Source of the DNA: Ewingella americana | GTDB lineage: Bacteria > Pseudomonadota > Gammaproteobacteria > Enterobacterales > Enterobacteriaceae | Direction: 5' to 3' | Assembly: GCF_006438725.1 (NCBI RefSeq) | Contig: NZ_RCZD01000010.1 | Span: forward strand, 148,608 to 212,607 | DNA length: 64,000 bases | Shown: piece by piece, positions 17,196-26,587 of the stretch | How the letters are laid out: every line of letters starts with the position of its first letter | Position numbering within the stretch: position 1 is the first letter of the stretch | The notes under the pieces: generated by a model | Database searches by the model: none | What the model was told of the DNA's origin: nothing | Seen by the model: only the letters and a program-made list of their open reading frames with translations | Program-made: the position numbers and the translations under genes

Positions 17196-17759
17196 TTAGT
17201 TATACGTTACAGTAAAGTCAGTGTGACCATTTGCCAGACCCGCAGTAACAGAATCTGCAATAGAAATATAACGTGCGCTGTATGGCAGGATCATTTCAGT
17301 TTCAGTAATTTTAATTGCAGTAGTATCGGTATTCAAAGGCAGACCGGTCTGCGTGTTATCAAGAATCTGAATACCAACACCGGTTGCAATTGCCTGACCA
17401 GAAGTGTCAGAACCCGCATTAACTGCCAATGAGGTTTTAGCGGTGTCAGCACCGGCACCATTAAAACTTACAGTGGCTTCAAAAGGGGTCGTTCTGTCTA
17501 CCGTACAGTTGCTCAGAACGATACTGAAAGGCTGGGCAGTAGAAGTATCTCCTTTTTTGGCGAACACAGATGATTTAACAGCGCCCAAATCCACTTTAAG
17601 GTTCTGGTTGCTAGCGCTAATTGCACACGGAGTGTTCGTGATGCTACCCGTGAAATCAACTGTTCCATTAGAAGTGTCATAAGCGCTATCGGCCATTGCA
17701 GAAGAAGCAAAACCTGCCATAACCAGTGTTAAACATACTGCTGATTTATTAAAAGACAT
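17196..17759 (-). CDS. major fimbrial subunit, FimA-like (operon 1)
   Basis: The 187-residue pilin starts MSFNKSAVCL; ATG at 17759 follows AAAAGGAA, better than an upstream frame start. The signal peptide ends SSAMA. The mature pilin has cysteines in TPCAIS and SNCTVD and ends FTVTYN, the canonical donor strand with penultimate Tyr. Low complexity in Thr, Ser and Ala fits a rod subunit. As first gene of the operon and followed by a strong hairpin, it should be the most abundant product. Confidence 0.9.
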   Translation of the reverse strand: MSFNKSAVCLTLVMAGFASSAMADSAYDTSNGTVDFTGSITNTPCAISASNQNLKVDLGAVKSSVFAKKGDTSTAQPFSIVLSNCTVDRTTPFEATVSFNGAGADTAKTSLAVNAGSDTSGQAIATGVGIQILDNTQTGLPLNTDTTAIKITETEMILPYSARYISIADSVTAGLANGHTDFTVTYN

Positions 17760-17918
17760 ATCATTTCCTTTTCGATACATATGAGGTGAAACATATATTA
17801 AAGTCATGGGCGGCTTAATGAAAAATTAGAAATACTAAAAACCCGTCCCGGGAAAATAATATTAATCAATTACGAGCCCATTATTGGAATGCATCATGAT
17901 TCCGTGAAAGCAAGATAA

Positions 17919-17936
17919 CTCACTTCTAATAGTGAG
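17919..17936. promoter_or_regulatory. candidate operator upstream of fimbrial operon 1
   Basis: CTCACT and AGTGAG are perfect inverted half-sites with a 6-bp spacer, about 160 bp before the major pilin start. The adjacent LysR-family gene is the natural candidate to bind here; that is inference. Confidence 0.35.
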
Positions 17937-18166
17937 GATAGCTGGCGTTTTTTAGGGGGGAGGGGCAACCTGCGTAAATCACATTACAATCAGACAGTTA
18001 AGGTATATGTTGGCATTTTGAAAGATAACCTAATTCTATATAAAATATCATTCATGGCAATTTAAAACAATTTCTAGCACCAAATTGAACAATTTATTAA
18101 CAATAAAGATTACCCACACCGTACCAGTGACGATTCAAGTCATTCCTGGGAATGGAAAAAAGAAAT

Positions 18167-18209
18167 AAAAAACCGCACTCTCCTTGCAAAAGAAGAGTGC
18201 GGTTTTTTT
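18167..18209. terminator. bidirectional intrinsic terminator
   Basis: A long stem (AAAAAACCGCACTCT, 18167-18181, with 18194-18208) has an A-run on the left and T7 on the right. It ends the LysR gene on the minus strand and would also stop plus-strand transcription. Confidence 0.85.
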
Positions 18210-18230
18210 AATCGCGGGTGTCTTGAGTTA

Positions 18231-19166
18231 TTAGGAACCGAGGTTTTTAATCTTCTTAATCACTTCAATAAACTGCGAGAAGTTGGAATTTTGCATCGCA
18301 CTTTTATTATAGGTCATATAAAAAATCATTGGTGGTAGTTCAAAAGAACACTCAAGTGCCTTAAGATTATAGCATTCACCAAATTTAGCAAAAAATGTTT
18401 CAGTAACAAAACTCACACATTCAGTGACCTCAGTCACTGCAGCATTCACTTCTACAGAACTGCTGGTAAAAAACTTATGGCGATTGCTTTTTACTTCCTC
18501 GATCATATCCTGAAAACGCTTTAGCCCCTGGGTATTAATATTTAAAAAGGTAAAACTCTCCCGCCCAAGATCTTCTGTGGTTAATTTATCGTTTAAGCGT
18601 GGGTGAGATTTTTCACAAACGGCCAGGACATTCTCCCTCATATATTCCATCGTTACCGTTGCGTTACCATATTGGGGCTTGGTATCGAAAATCACATCGG
18701 CTTTGCGGTACGTCAGAACATCTTCGCTGGCGTCCAGTGAAGCATCCGCACTAATATGGACCAGCTCATACGGTAAATTATTTTGGTGAATGACGGAACA
18801 TATATCCGGTAGAATTCGTTGAGCCGTATAGGGCGAACAATAAACGATGAATTTATTTCTGGTATCAGACTCAGTGAAATTTACCAGGCTATTAACCAAA
18901 CCACCCAGATCATCACCGATCCGTTCATGTAAAAGAATCGCGACAGTGGTAGGAACCAATCCTTGTCCCTTACGTACAAAAAGAGGGTCTGAGAAATAAG
19001 CACGTAACTTATTAAGAGATTGACTCACTGATGATGGGCTGGAGTCCAGCTTATCAGCGGCAATTGAAACACTGCTGTAGATAAATATTGTTTCGAAGAC
19101 AAATAATAAGTTGAAGTCAAAAGCGTTAATATTTTCGAAGTTATTTATAATTGTGTTGCTGGACAT
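18231..19166 (-). CDS. LysR-family transcriptional regulator between the fimbrial operons
   Basis: The 311-residue regulator has the N-terminal HTH near 18-78 (ADKLDSSPSSVSQSLNKLRA then DPLFVRKGQGLVPT), followed by a substrate-binding-like effector domain. Its low GC matches the fimbrial genes. Position between two fimbrial operons, all on one strand, suggests local control of one or both. The effector is unknown. It has its own terminator downstream and the promoter must lie in the 200-bp gap upstream. Confidence 0.85.
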   Translation of the reverse strand: MSSNTIINNFENINAFDFNLLFVFETIFIYSSVSIAADKLDSSPSSVSQSLNKLRAYFSDPLFVRKGQGLVPTTVAILLHERIGDDLGGLVNSLVNFTESDTRNKFIVYCSPYTAQRILPDICSVIHQNNLPYELVHISADASLDASEDVLTYRKADVIFDTKPQYGNATVTMEYMRENVLAVCEKSHPRLNDKLTTEDLGRESFTFLNINTQGLKRFQDMIEEVKSNRHKFFTSSSVEVNAAVTEVTECVSFVTETFFAKFGECYNLKALECSFELPPMIFYMTYNKSAMQNSNFSQFIEVIKKIKNLGS

Positions 19167-19372
19167 AACCGTTTCCCCATTGTTTCTTTAATGTGCTGCT
19201 CAATAGCACCGAAGACACAATGCCGATAGAAAATCTGAGGCATTTCAGATTAATAGTAGTAGATATTTCCACCGAAAACAAAATCAATACCTTCAATGAA
19301 ACCCATGCCATCACTATGGATGTTTATATGGGAAGGGTATTTGTCTGGTTTTCAGTCAGGGAAATGACGCCC

Positions 19373-20542
19373 CTAATAGTAAGTAATAGTGATATTCGCT
19401 TTGGCAGTAATGCCTCCGGTGAAGCTTTTACCCGCCGAGTCCGTCACCTCTGCTGCGGTTTGTTCTATAGCCGCCTGGAAGTTGGCGGTATTTTTACCCT
19501 GCTGCCCAATACCAAGATTTTGTTTAACCCCTGTTCTCACCGTTTTCCCGTCACTGTCATAGAGACCAACCGCAATCCCCTCCAGCTTTTTACCATCGTC
19601 TGCATTATGAACCACTAATGAATCGCGGGCGGTAAGTACAGAATTAGCGTCATCAAAGGTGAACTCAACATTATTTGTATAGCTGCTACAGGTGAAATCC
19701 ATGCCGAAGCGCGTAAGCGGCCCCGTCTGCGGGAAGCTGCCGCTGCTGGTTTTACGATAGGTACCTAAATCGACTGTCTGATGTTTGTTGTCAAGTTTGC
19801 AGGACGGTGCAGCCATATAAACGCCGGAGCCCAGTGGTACGTCTACCGTACCAGCACCGTTAAGCCCATCAATCGTAAACGTTAAATGAGCGCCAGGGGG
19901 GATCACCGCCTCGGACTGATACTCCATCCAGCCAAGCTTAATCAATTCAGCGCGCATCGACTGAATGGCAAAGTTATATTTTTGATCATATTTATACAGC
20001 GTTTTGCCGTCATTATATTGGGCACCAAACTGAACCAGCGTGGTGTCGTTTTTACCATTAACAATGGGGTATTCAACACCAAGGTTTTTTCCGGCCGCCA
20101 TTTTTGCAGGGGGATAACTGTTAGCCAGCGTTTCCTCATTTATTGACACGGCTTTGATATACATCTTGAGTTTGATGCCGTTATTCGTGGTCTGCGCCTC
20201 TCCAGCCCAATCCAGTGCCGTATCATTGACCGCGCTGAGGCTGAGCGAAATTTCCCCGTCAAAGGTTGCAGGAGCATCAAATTCCTGGCCATCTGAAGTG
20301 CATGTCAGGCGCATATTCGGCAAAAATTGAGCGTAATCAAGCGATAATAACACCGTGTAATCCGGCGTATTCTGATCTGCGGCAATCGGATTTTCCCGCG
20401 TATAAGGGGAGAAAGGCGCTGCGCCCCCGGTGTCGATATCACAATGCAAAACACCGGCCCAGCCCATGGCGGGTACAACCCCCAAAAGAAGTAGCGCTGC
20501 GCGTGAAAGTGAAATGGCAATGGGAGCCAACCTGTTTTTCAT
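19373..20542 (-). CDS. fimbrial tip adhesin (operon 2)
   Basis: The 389-residue protein has a signal peptide ending AMGWAG, an N-terminal domain of about 220 residues unlike a pilin, and a C-terminal pilin domain starting around APSCKLDNKHQTVDLG and ending ANITITYY. The double length and last position in the operon mark it as the tip adhesin. It follows the chaperone by 18 bp. The receptor is unknown, and the N-domain differs from that of the operon 1 adhesin, so the two fibres probably bind different targets. Confidence 0.85.
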   Translation of the reverse strand: MKNRLAPIAISLSRAALLLLGVVPAMGWAGVLHCDIDTGGAAPFSPYTRENPIAADQNTPDYTVLLSLDYAQFLPNMRLTCTSDGQEFDAPATFDGEISLSLSAVNDTALDWAGEAQTTNNGIKLKMYIKAVSINEETLANSYPPAKMAAGKNLGVEYPIVNGKNDTTLVQFGAQYNDGKTLYKYDQKYNFAIQSMRAELIKLGWMEYQSEAVIPPGAHLTFTIDGLNGAGTVDVPLGSGVYMAAPSCKLDNKHQTVDLGTYRKTSSGSFPQTGPLTRFGMDFTCSSYTNNVEFTFDDANSVLTARDSLVVHNADDGKKLEGIAVGLYDSDGKTVRTGVKQNLGIGQQGKNTANFQAAIEQTAAEVTDSAGKSFTGGITAKANITITYY

Positions 20543-20560
20543 TTATTAAGCCTTCAAAAT

Positions 20561-21277
20561 TTAGAAAGACTGGTGGAGTACCGCTGACTCACCACCAAAA
20601 TCATTGATAACTGAATAATTCACCGTTCCTGATTTACCACCTACCCCGGTGGGGAGCAGATAACGTGCTTCACCTTTGGGTGGAACCATCACATTTTTAT
20701 CCGCGATGGGCTGAGCTTTGCCACCGGAGGAGACAGAAAGTTCAGAGAAACTCGCGGAGTATTCTGTGGGGTTTTTCGCCACTAGCCAGTATTTCCCACC
20801 TTCATAGCTGGCCTGCCACTGTAATTTACCCACGGTATCGGCGGGTTTCTCTTTGAGTGCACCTGGCCGGATAAAGATCTTCAGGTGCGTACGCACTGCG
20901 ACCTGCAACTGGTTTCCTTTGGATTTACTGACCGGCGGTATTTCCTGTATCCATAGCCAGTATACCGATTCACGGTCCTGGGGCAGTTTCCCCGGGATGA
21001 TCACCATGCGCAATTTGCCTTCGCGGCCAGCGCCAATTTTAAATAGTGGAGGGGTCAGAACCAAAGGCAGGTTTTTATCATTGCCATTGAGATCTTCAAT
21101 CCACGACTGCACTAAATAGTCCTGAGATTTATCATCATTAATGAGTTTTATGGAGGTCTCTTTATCGCTCTCCAGCGCGACCACGCGTGTCAGCGCCGGG
21201 CGTATGGCTGCACTGGCAGCATTCGTTAAGAGCAAGAGACTCATCAGTGCAGCAAGGGTCACTTTAGTCACATTCAT
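20561..21277 (-). CDS. periplasmic fimbrial chaperone (operon 2)
   Basis: The 238-residue PapD-like chaperone has a signal peptide ending NAASA. Key residues are present: Arg in LTRVV (31) and Lys in THLKIFIRPG. PPLFKIGAGREGKLRMV and DRESVYWLWIQEIPP are classic family segments, and the short F1-G1 region makes it an FGS chaperone. It lies downstream of the usher (12-bp gap), which is the reverse of the common chaperone-then-usher order. Confidence 0.95.
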   Translation of the reverse strand: MNVTKVTLAALMSLLLLTNAASAAIRPALTRVVALESDKETSIKLINDDKSQDYLVQSWIEDLNGNDKNLPLVLTPPLFKIGAGREGKLRMVIIPGKLPQDRESVYWLWIQEIPPVSKSKGNQLQVAVRTHLKIFIRPGALKEKPADTVGKLQWQASYEGGKYWLVAKNPTEYSASFSELSVSSGGKAQPIADKNVMVPPKGEARYLLPTGVGGKSGTVNYSVINDFGGESAVLHQSF

Positions 21278-21289
21278 AGAACACTCTGT

Positions 21290-23830
21290 TTAGCGGCAAA
21301 CCGCATTGATTTGTTGATACCATGGGTCTGAAAGGCCTTTGGCAACGGGTAGAGTAAACTGACACTGGCTATTATTCTCCAGCGTCACATGCAGTGTCGT
21401 TTCTCCCTCAGCAAGTACGCCGCTGAGGTACAACAGTCCATTATCAGCGACCATGCCAACCTGCTCTTCTCCTTGCCGGACAGTCGCGCCGAAAGGCGCG
21501 GGCTTACCGTTTGCGAGTGATAACCCCACCAGAGCACGGCGTCCTACTTTTGTCTGGAAGCGGCGAACGACCACCGCGCCATGACTTGGAATAACGTTTG
21601 AACCGCCTTCCGTCAGTTCAATGTTATCGGCGGCATGGCGGGTATCCAGCGAAAGCGAATTATCGCGATAGGCTGAAATCGACGGCACTACGGCACGTCC
21701 CCAACGGTTGGTCGACACCCCAGGCTGCCCTTCCACACTGATATTCTGAGCTCCGGGTGTTTCAATAATCGCAATCGTGTCGCCCAGTTGTTGAGACAAC
21801 ACCACGCCGTGGTTATAGGCCACGACGCCACCAGAAATCCCGGCTGAATACTGGCGGCTATCCTGAGTGACGCTGGCACTGGCATTCATATTAGCCATGC
21901 TGTTGCGGTAGGTAACCGATGCCGAAGGCGAATATCCGTTGCTGTCATGCTGTGCTGACAAAGAGTAGTTCATGGCATTGTCCAATTCCGTACCCGATAC
22001 CGTCGCCATTTGCGATCCACTGGAGTGGTTACCGGAGTTAGTGCTAAACGATAGATTGCGGCTTCTTCTGTCGCCCATATCCAAAGGAACGGAGAAATTG
22101 AGTGACAGTTGGCGATCGGGTGCGCTATCCGAGCCGTCATCGGAGTTGGCCTGATAGCTGTAGCTGATGCCTACATTGACCGCTTTAATATTAAAACTGT
22201 ACCCCATGGTTAAAGAGGTATTGCTGGCGCTTTCGTCGTAATAATTATCGCGCTGAAGCGTCAGGTATCCATTACCGAAATCACCAAGACCTTGATTAAG
22301 CGTAGCCTGAAATTCATTTTTGCGATGATGCTGGGTATCGTCATTTCCCCACATTGCGCTCGCATATTCAGGAAAATCTAAAAAATCTCTGGACTGATAC
22401 CGGTATCCCATCAGCTGCAATGATGTGTCCGTGGTGTCAAAACGACGCGCATAAAGCAGACGCAGCGCCCTGCCACTGGTTCCTGCGGCAGCCTGTTCAT
22501 CCTCGACACGCATACCTGAAGCAGACTGATGTTTCTCCAGCGCCCAATCCAGCGAGATACTCCCGAGTGAACCGAGATTGAATGCGCCCCCCAGTGCCAT
22601 GGAGTGATAACCTTCACCCGCCACCACTAAGTCATTGAGGGTTAACTTCTCCCAGCCATATTGCAGACTCCCTTGCGCAACCAGTGGCTGATAGGCAAGT
22701 CCGTCATCGCGATAGCGTCCGGCACTCAGACTGTAACGCCAGGTGCCGGGCCTCAGCATATTGGGCAGCGAGGTATAAGGCACCGTGAACTGCTGCTTGC
22801 TGCCATCACTCTCTTCTACGGTGACATCTAAATCGGCCCCAATTTGGCCATTGTTCAAATCACTGATCGCAAAGTTACCGGGTGGAACGGTTTTGCTGTA
22901 GATAATGTTCCCCCGCTGGCGGATAACAACGCGCGCATTGCTGCGGGCAACCCCACGGATCACCGGCGAATAGCTGAACGTATCCGAAGGCAACATTTGA
23001 TTATTGGTTTCCAGCGTCATACCCCGAATCGGCAAGATCCCCAGCACATCGCTTGAGGTACTGGCATAAACATCACCGACGGTAAAACGCGAGACCAAAG
23101 CAGCGATATCACGCTCGGCATAGGCACGATCGTGGTTTTGTTCCCAGCCCTGCTGGGATTTATTGAACGTATCGAAACTATAGAAGCGCCAGTTACCGAG
23201 ATTTACACCAGAGTTCAGACTCAAATAAGCCGTATCACTACTCTCAGAATCCCCATCGCGGTTGTCATGGCTATCGGTATGATAAACGTAACCCGAGTAA
23301 CTCATACGCAGTGCATTCACACCGCGATCCCACAGCGAGGGATCAATCATTTCACGCTGCGAAGCGACATTGGTTGCAGCCTGCGGTGCGGTGATATTAA
23401 GTTGCTGCATCGCTTCATCGTACTTAATTGTGCCATCTGGCCATTTTGCTAACAGGTCGTAGCACGCTTCATTACCACTGGTGCCAGATTTATTTAGATG
23501 CTGATCCAGTCCCATCTGATGCAATAACGCCATGGTTAAGCATGGAGTGGCATTTTGGGAGTCGTTACCTGTAATAAAATTAATTTTCGTTTTGAACAGA
23601 GCTTTGCCGTTTAAAACAATATCAACATTCTTTATTCCGGCTGAAATAGCATTCGGGTGATAAAATTGTTGAGGTATTTCCTGAGTGTCTTTACGTAAAA
23701 AATCCGCATCGAATTCTGTATCTTTATTCGCTGGGGGTGTAATGCTCTCACCGGCGAATGATGATAAAGAGAAGAAAGCAGTCAACACAATGAAAGTTCT
23801 CAAAATAAAGAATGATTTAAATTTTTTCAC
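21290..23830 (-). CDS. outer membrane fimbrial usher (operon 2)
   Basis: The 846-residue usher of the FimD/PapC family has a signal peptide ending SSFAGE, the N-terminal domain with ATPCLTMALLHQMGLDQ, the barrel motif PIRGMTLETNNQMLPSDTF near 265, SPVIRGVARSNARV next, and the C-terminal Cys pair (SQCQF to NAVCR). The likely start is GTG at 23830 with GAGAAG upstream. It is diverged from the operon 1 usher, so the two are not recent duplicates. It follows the pilin gene by about 60 bp. Confidence 0.95.
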   Translation of the reverse strand: MKKFKSFFILRTFIVLTAFFSLSSFAGESITPPANKDTEFDADFLRKDTQEIPQQFYHPNAISAGIKNVDIVLNGKALFKTKINFITGNDSQNATPCLTMALLHQMGLDQHLNKSGTSGNEACYDLLAKWPDGTIKYDEAMQQLNITAPQAATNVASQREMIDPSLWDRGVNALRMSYSGYVYHTDSHDNRDGDSESSDTAYLSLNSGVNLGNWRFYSFDTFNKSQQGWEQNHDRAYAERDIAALVSRFTVGDVYASTSSDVLGILPIRGMTLETNNQMLPSDTFSYSPVIRGVARSNARVVIRQRGNIIYSKTVPPGNFAISDLNNGQIGADLDVTVEESDGSKQQFTVPYTSLPNMLRPGTWRYSLSAGRYRDDGLAYQPLVAQGSLQYGWEKLTLNDLVVAGEGYHSMALGGAFNLGSLGSISLDWALEKHQSASGMRVEDEQAAAGTSGRALRLLYARRFDTTDTSLQLMGYRYQSRDFLDFPEYASAMWGNDDTQHHRKNEFQATLNQGLGDFGNGYLTLQRDNYYDESASNTSLTMGYSFNIKAVNVGISYSYQANSDDGSDSAPDRQLSLNFSVPLDMGDRRSRNLSFSTNSGNHSSGSQMATVSGTELDNAMNYSLSAQHDSNGYSPSASVTYRNSMANMNASASVTQDSRQYSAGISGGVVAYNHGVVLSQQLGDTIAIIETPGAQNISVEGQPGVSTNRWGRAVVPSISAYRDNSLSLDTRHAADNIELTEGGSNVIPSHGAVVVRRFQTKVGRRALVGLSLANGKPAPFGATVRQGEEQVGMVADNGLLYLSGVLAEGETTLHVTLENNSQCQFTLPVAKGLSDPWYQQINAVCR

Positions 23831-23889
23831 AGTGTGCTGCTTCTCATTTTTGTTGAATGTCGACGGTTCTCCTTGCCGTAATAACGTTT

Positions 23890-24450
23890 TTATTGATAAG
23901 TGATATCAATAAATGTCTTGGCGCTGACATTACCGGCAGTCACTGCGGGGGTTGATGCATTGGATTTATATGCCACTTTAAATTTCAGGGAGGTTTTCCC
24001 CTCACTTAACTGTTGTTTTTGTGAAGGTGCACCACCGTTAATATCAATCAGCGTAGTCCCATCATTTTCTAAAATGGCGACACCGACACCTGAAGCGGGT
24101 GAGGTGCTTGCATTATTCTTTAAGATTTCATTATCCAGTGAATCGGGCGAACCACTGAAAGCAACCTGCGCATTCTTAAATGTTGTGATATCACAATCTT
24201 TAAGGTCAACAGTGAAATCGGTCATACCTGCATAACCATTACTCGCAGAAAAAGAAGAGGGTGTTACGGTAGGCAACTCCATCGTTTCCCCTGTTGTCGT
24301 CGTGCCACCATTAAAACCATTCAGACTACAGGCTGATGATGTGACCAGCCCGGTAAAGGTAATGTCCCCATCGGAGGCGAAAGAAAAGAGTGGGCAAGCA
24401 ATTAATGTTACTAGCCCTAACGTTTTAATGTTCAAAATATAATTCCTCAT
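23890..24450 (-). CDS. major fimbrial subunit (operon 2)
   Basis: The 186-residue pilin starts MRNYILNIKT; a TTG at 24435 with AGGA upstream is an alternative start that gives a more typical signal peptide. The mature chain begins around SDGDITFTG and has cysteines in SSACSLNG and LKDCDI. It ends FIDITYQ, a donor strand with penultimate-region Tyr. As the only pilin in this operon it should form the fibre shaft. The order pilin, usher, chaperone, adhesin is unusual. Confidence 0.85.
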   Translation of the reverse strand: MRNYILNIKTLGLVTLIACPLFSFASDGDITFTGLVTSSACSLNGFNGGTTTTGETMELPTVTPSSFSASNGYAGMTDFTVDLKDCDITTFKNAQVAFSGSPDSLDNEILKNNASTSPASGVGVAILENDGTTLIDINGGAPSQKQQLSEGKTSLKFKVAYKSNASTPAVTAGNVSAKTFIDITYQ

Positions 24451-24881
24451 TAATATCAAAAATATCACTGTGGTGTATCCACTTAAAAAACATCACAGCC
24501 GCAGCCTTACTGCAGACAAAGTATAGGCTGATTAATCAAAAGATAAATTCCATAATATGAAAGTATTTTTTATAAAAACCAAACATGGAATCATCCTCAT
24601 CAATGAATTCGAAAGTAATAATTTAATAAATAAAAATATATCTTTAAGGCGGAGTAAATAATTACACCAAAATTTTTTAAATGATTTTCATAAACTAACG
24701 TACTGAAAAACAAAAAACATTGTGCGCCTCATCGCGGCAATCATTTACAAAAACAAAAATAATCATTTTAACGCCTGCCCGAAGACGAATGTTAAAATTA
24801 ATAAATCTTAAATGGACCTACGTGCCGGCGATGAGTTTTCGTCACATAACCGTATGCCCGCACCTAATATGGAAATATAAA
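24451..24881. other. AT-rich promoter region of fimbrial operon 2
   Basis: No convincing gene. A very AT-rich stretch (24530-24720) probably includes the operon 2 promoter and looks like an H-NS target by composition. I found no bounded invertible segment. Confidence 0.45.
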
Positions 24882-25130
24882 ATGAATACACTTGTTTTGA
24901 GAAATTTTGAAGAATACAAACGTTGGTATTATGAGAACAACCTCTGTATCTGTGATGTTTTTACCGAGGATGAAGTGACAACCTGGATGGAGAACGACAA
25001 ACCCTCCGAGTACCCATGTATTATCTACCCGATCCCGAAAGAAAAAGAGTCTGGTGTTGATAAGTTCATGTACATTACGTTAAATGAAATCGAAGGATGG
25101 TGTCATCTTTTGCGGACGCATGGGAAATAA
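24882..25130 (+). CDS. orphan small protein, unknown function
   Basis: The 82-residue acidic and aromatic-rich protein starts MNTLVLRNFEEY; GGAAA lies eight bases before the ATG. No signal peptide or membrane segment and no family I recognise. Its stop is one base before a scar of an IS3-family transposase, so the C-terminus may have been cut or created by an insertion event. Low GC suggests acquisition with the fimbrial island. Confidence 0.55.
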   Translation: MNTLVLRNFEEYKRWYYENNLCICDVFTEDEVTTWMENDKPSEYPCIIYPIPKEKESGVDKFMYITLNEIEGWCHLLRTHGK

Positions 25131-25300
25131 ATAAAGACATTTCAGCCACTCATTGAAAGACTCCGCAGTGGCGTTATCCGCCGGTGTTCCCGGCCGTGAG
25201 AAGTCGATCCTAATTCCCCTTTGATACGCCACCTGCCCGGCAGTTTTCCCGCAAATTCAGTGCTGTTATCGGTTTTAAGCCGTGCAGGCAATGGTCGGAA
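25131..25300 (-). pseudogene. IS3-family transposase scar
   Basis: On the minus strand, one frame gives PARLKTDNSTEFAGKL and, after one frameshift, VAYQRGIRIDFSRPGTPADN followed by ATAESFNEWL. These match the middle of the DDE integrase domain of IS3-family OrfB proteins of the IS407-like group, around the second Asp and the catalytic Glu of the E-S-F-N motif. Both ends of the IS are missing. It marks an old recombination event between the fimbrial island and the yhiN block. Confidence 0.8.
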
Positions 25301-25384
25301 TTCTGTTTCTGAATGGAGCAGGATTCTGGGTCAGGGTCACGAATGCGCAGATGCGAAGGTTCTGAAAACGACTCTGTACAAAGT

Positions 25385-26587
25385 TTATTTTTCCAGAACA
25401 CTCACCAAATCCTGCGCACAGGCCCACGCGGAGCTCCACGCCCACTGGAAATTGTAACCCCCCAGCCAGCCGGTGACGTCTACCACTTCGCCAATAAAGT
25501 ACAAACCCGGCACTTTGGCGGCGGCCATGGTTTTTGACGAGAGTGCTTTGGTATCGACACCGCCGAGGGTGACTTCTGCAGTGCGATAGCCCTCGGTGCC
25601 GTTCGGCTGCACCTGCCAGTTTTGCAATTGTTCTACCAGCTCTGCCTGCTGTGACGCATGCAGTTGCTTCAGCGTGACGTCCGGCAGTTGGCCGAGGGTT
25701 TGCAAACATTCCACCAGCCGCTTAGGCAATTGCATCGCCAGCGTATTCTTCAGGCTTTGGTTGGGGTGCTGCTGACGCTGAGAATCTAAAAACCCCGCCA
25801 GGTCTACATCAGGGAGTAAGTTAACGCTCACAAACTCACCTGGCTGCCAATAGCTCGACAGCTGTAAAACGGCCGGGCCTGACATGCCGCGATGAGTAAA
25901 CAGAATACTTTCGCGAAACACCGTTCCATCTTCGGCGGTCAGGACTGCAGGTACGGAGACACCAGAGAGCGTCTGTATGTGGTCAAGCAGCGGTTTATGT
26001 AGCGTAAAAGGCACCAGACCCGCGCGGGTAGGTAACACCTTCAGGCCAAACTGTTCGGCCAGACGGTATCCCCACGGGGAGGCTCCCAGGCCAGGCATCG
26101 ATAACCCGCCGCTGGCTACCACAAGTGAGTGAGCACTCACAGTTGAGCCATTAACCTTGATATCAAAGCCATTTTCTGTTTTTTCGACACCGGTTATTTC
26201 ACTGCGCAGACGTATATCAACCAGACCTTTGGCGCATTCGCTTTCCAGCATGGCGACAATTTGCTGCGCCGAATCATCGCAGAACAGTTGGCCGAGGGTT
26301 TTCTCATGCCAGGCGATACCGTGCCGGTTGACCATATCGATGAAGTCCCACTGGGTATAACGGGCCAGTGCCGATTTACAAAAGTGAGGGTTCTGCGACA
26401 GATAAGCCGCCGGCTCTGCATATAAATTGGTGAAATTGCAGCGCCCACCGCCGGACATCAGAATTTTGCGGCCAATCTTCTTGCCGTTATCCAGCAAAAC
26501 GACGCGGCGGCCACCCTGGCCTGCAAGCGCTGCGCAGAACAGTCCGGCAGCACCGGCGCCAACGACAACAACATCAACCTGTTCCAC
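25385..26587 (-). CDS. yhiN: YhiN-type flavoprotein (HI0933 family)
   Basis: The 400-residue FAD-dependent protein of the HI0933/YhiN family has a dinucleotide-binding GAGAAGLFCA at 11-20 and MSGGGRCNFTN near 44, the family signature. The C-terminal end GGYNFQWAWSSAWACAQDL is also typical. Physiological substrate is unknown in E. coli. Its place next to pitA, on the opposite strand, matches E. coli gene order and supports orthology. Confidence 0.9.
   Translation of the reverse strand: MEQVDVVVVGAGAAGLFCAALAGQGGRRVVLLDNGKKIGRKILMSGGGRCNFTNLYAEPAAYLSQNPHFCKSALARYTQWDFIDMVNRHGIAWHEKTLGQLFCDDSAQQIVAMLESECAKGLVDIRLRSEITGVEKTENGFDIKVNGSTVSAHSLVVASGGLSMPGLGASPWGYRLAEQFGLKVLPTRAGLVPFTLHKPLLDHIQTLSGVSVPAVLTAEDGTVFRESILFTHRGMSGPAVLQLSSYWQPGEFVSVNLLPDVDLAGFLDSQRQQHPNQSLKNTLAMQLPKRLVECLQTLGQLPDVTLKQLHASQQAELVEQLQNWQVQPNGTEGYRTAEVTLGGVDTKALSSKTMAAAKVPGLYFIGEVVDVTGWLGGYNFQWAWSSAWACAQDLVSVLEK

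Larger units (their letters stand above)
17760..18230. other. promoter region of fimbrial operon 1
   Basis: This 470-bp AT-rich region should hold the operon promoter. It contains a palindrome CTCACT-TCTAAT-AGTGAG (17919-17936), a plausible operator. I looked for paired inverted repeats that could bound a fimS-like invertible switch and saw none, and no recombinase gene is present. The left flank of the bidirectional terminator at 18167-18209 closes the region. Confidence 0.5.

Noticed and set aside
17760..18166. fimS-like invertible promoter
   Set aside because: No flanking inverted repeat pair and no recombinase gene were found.
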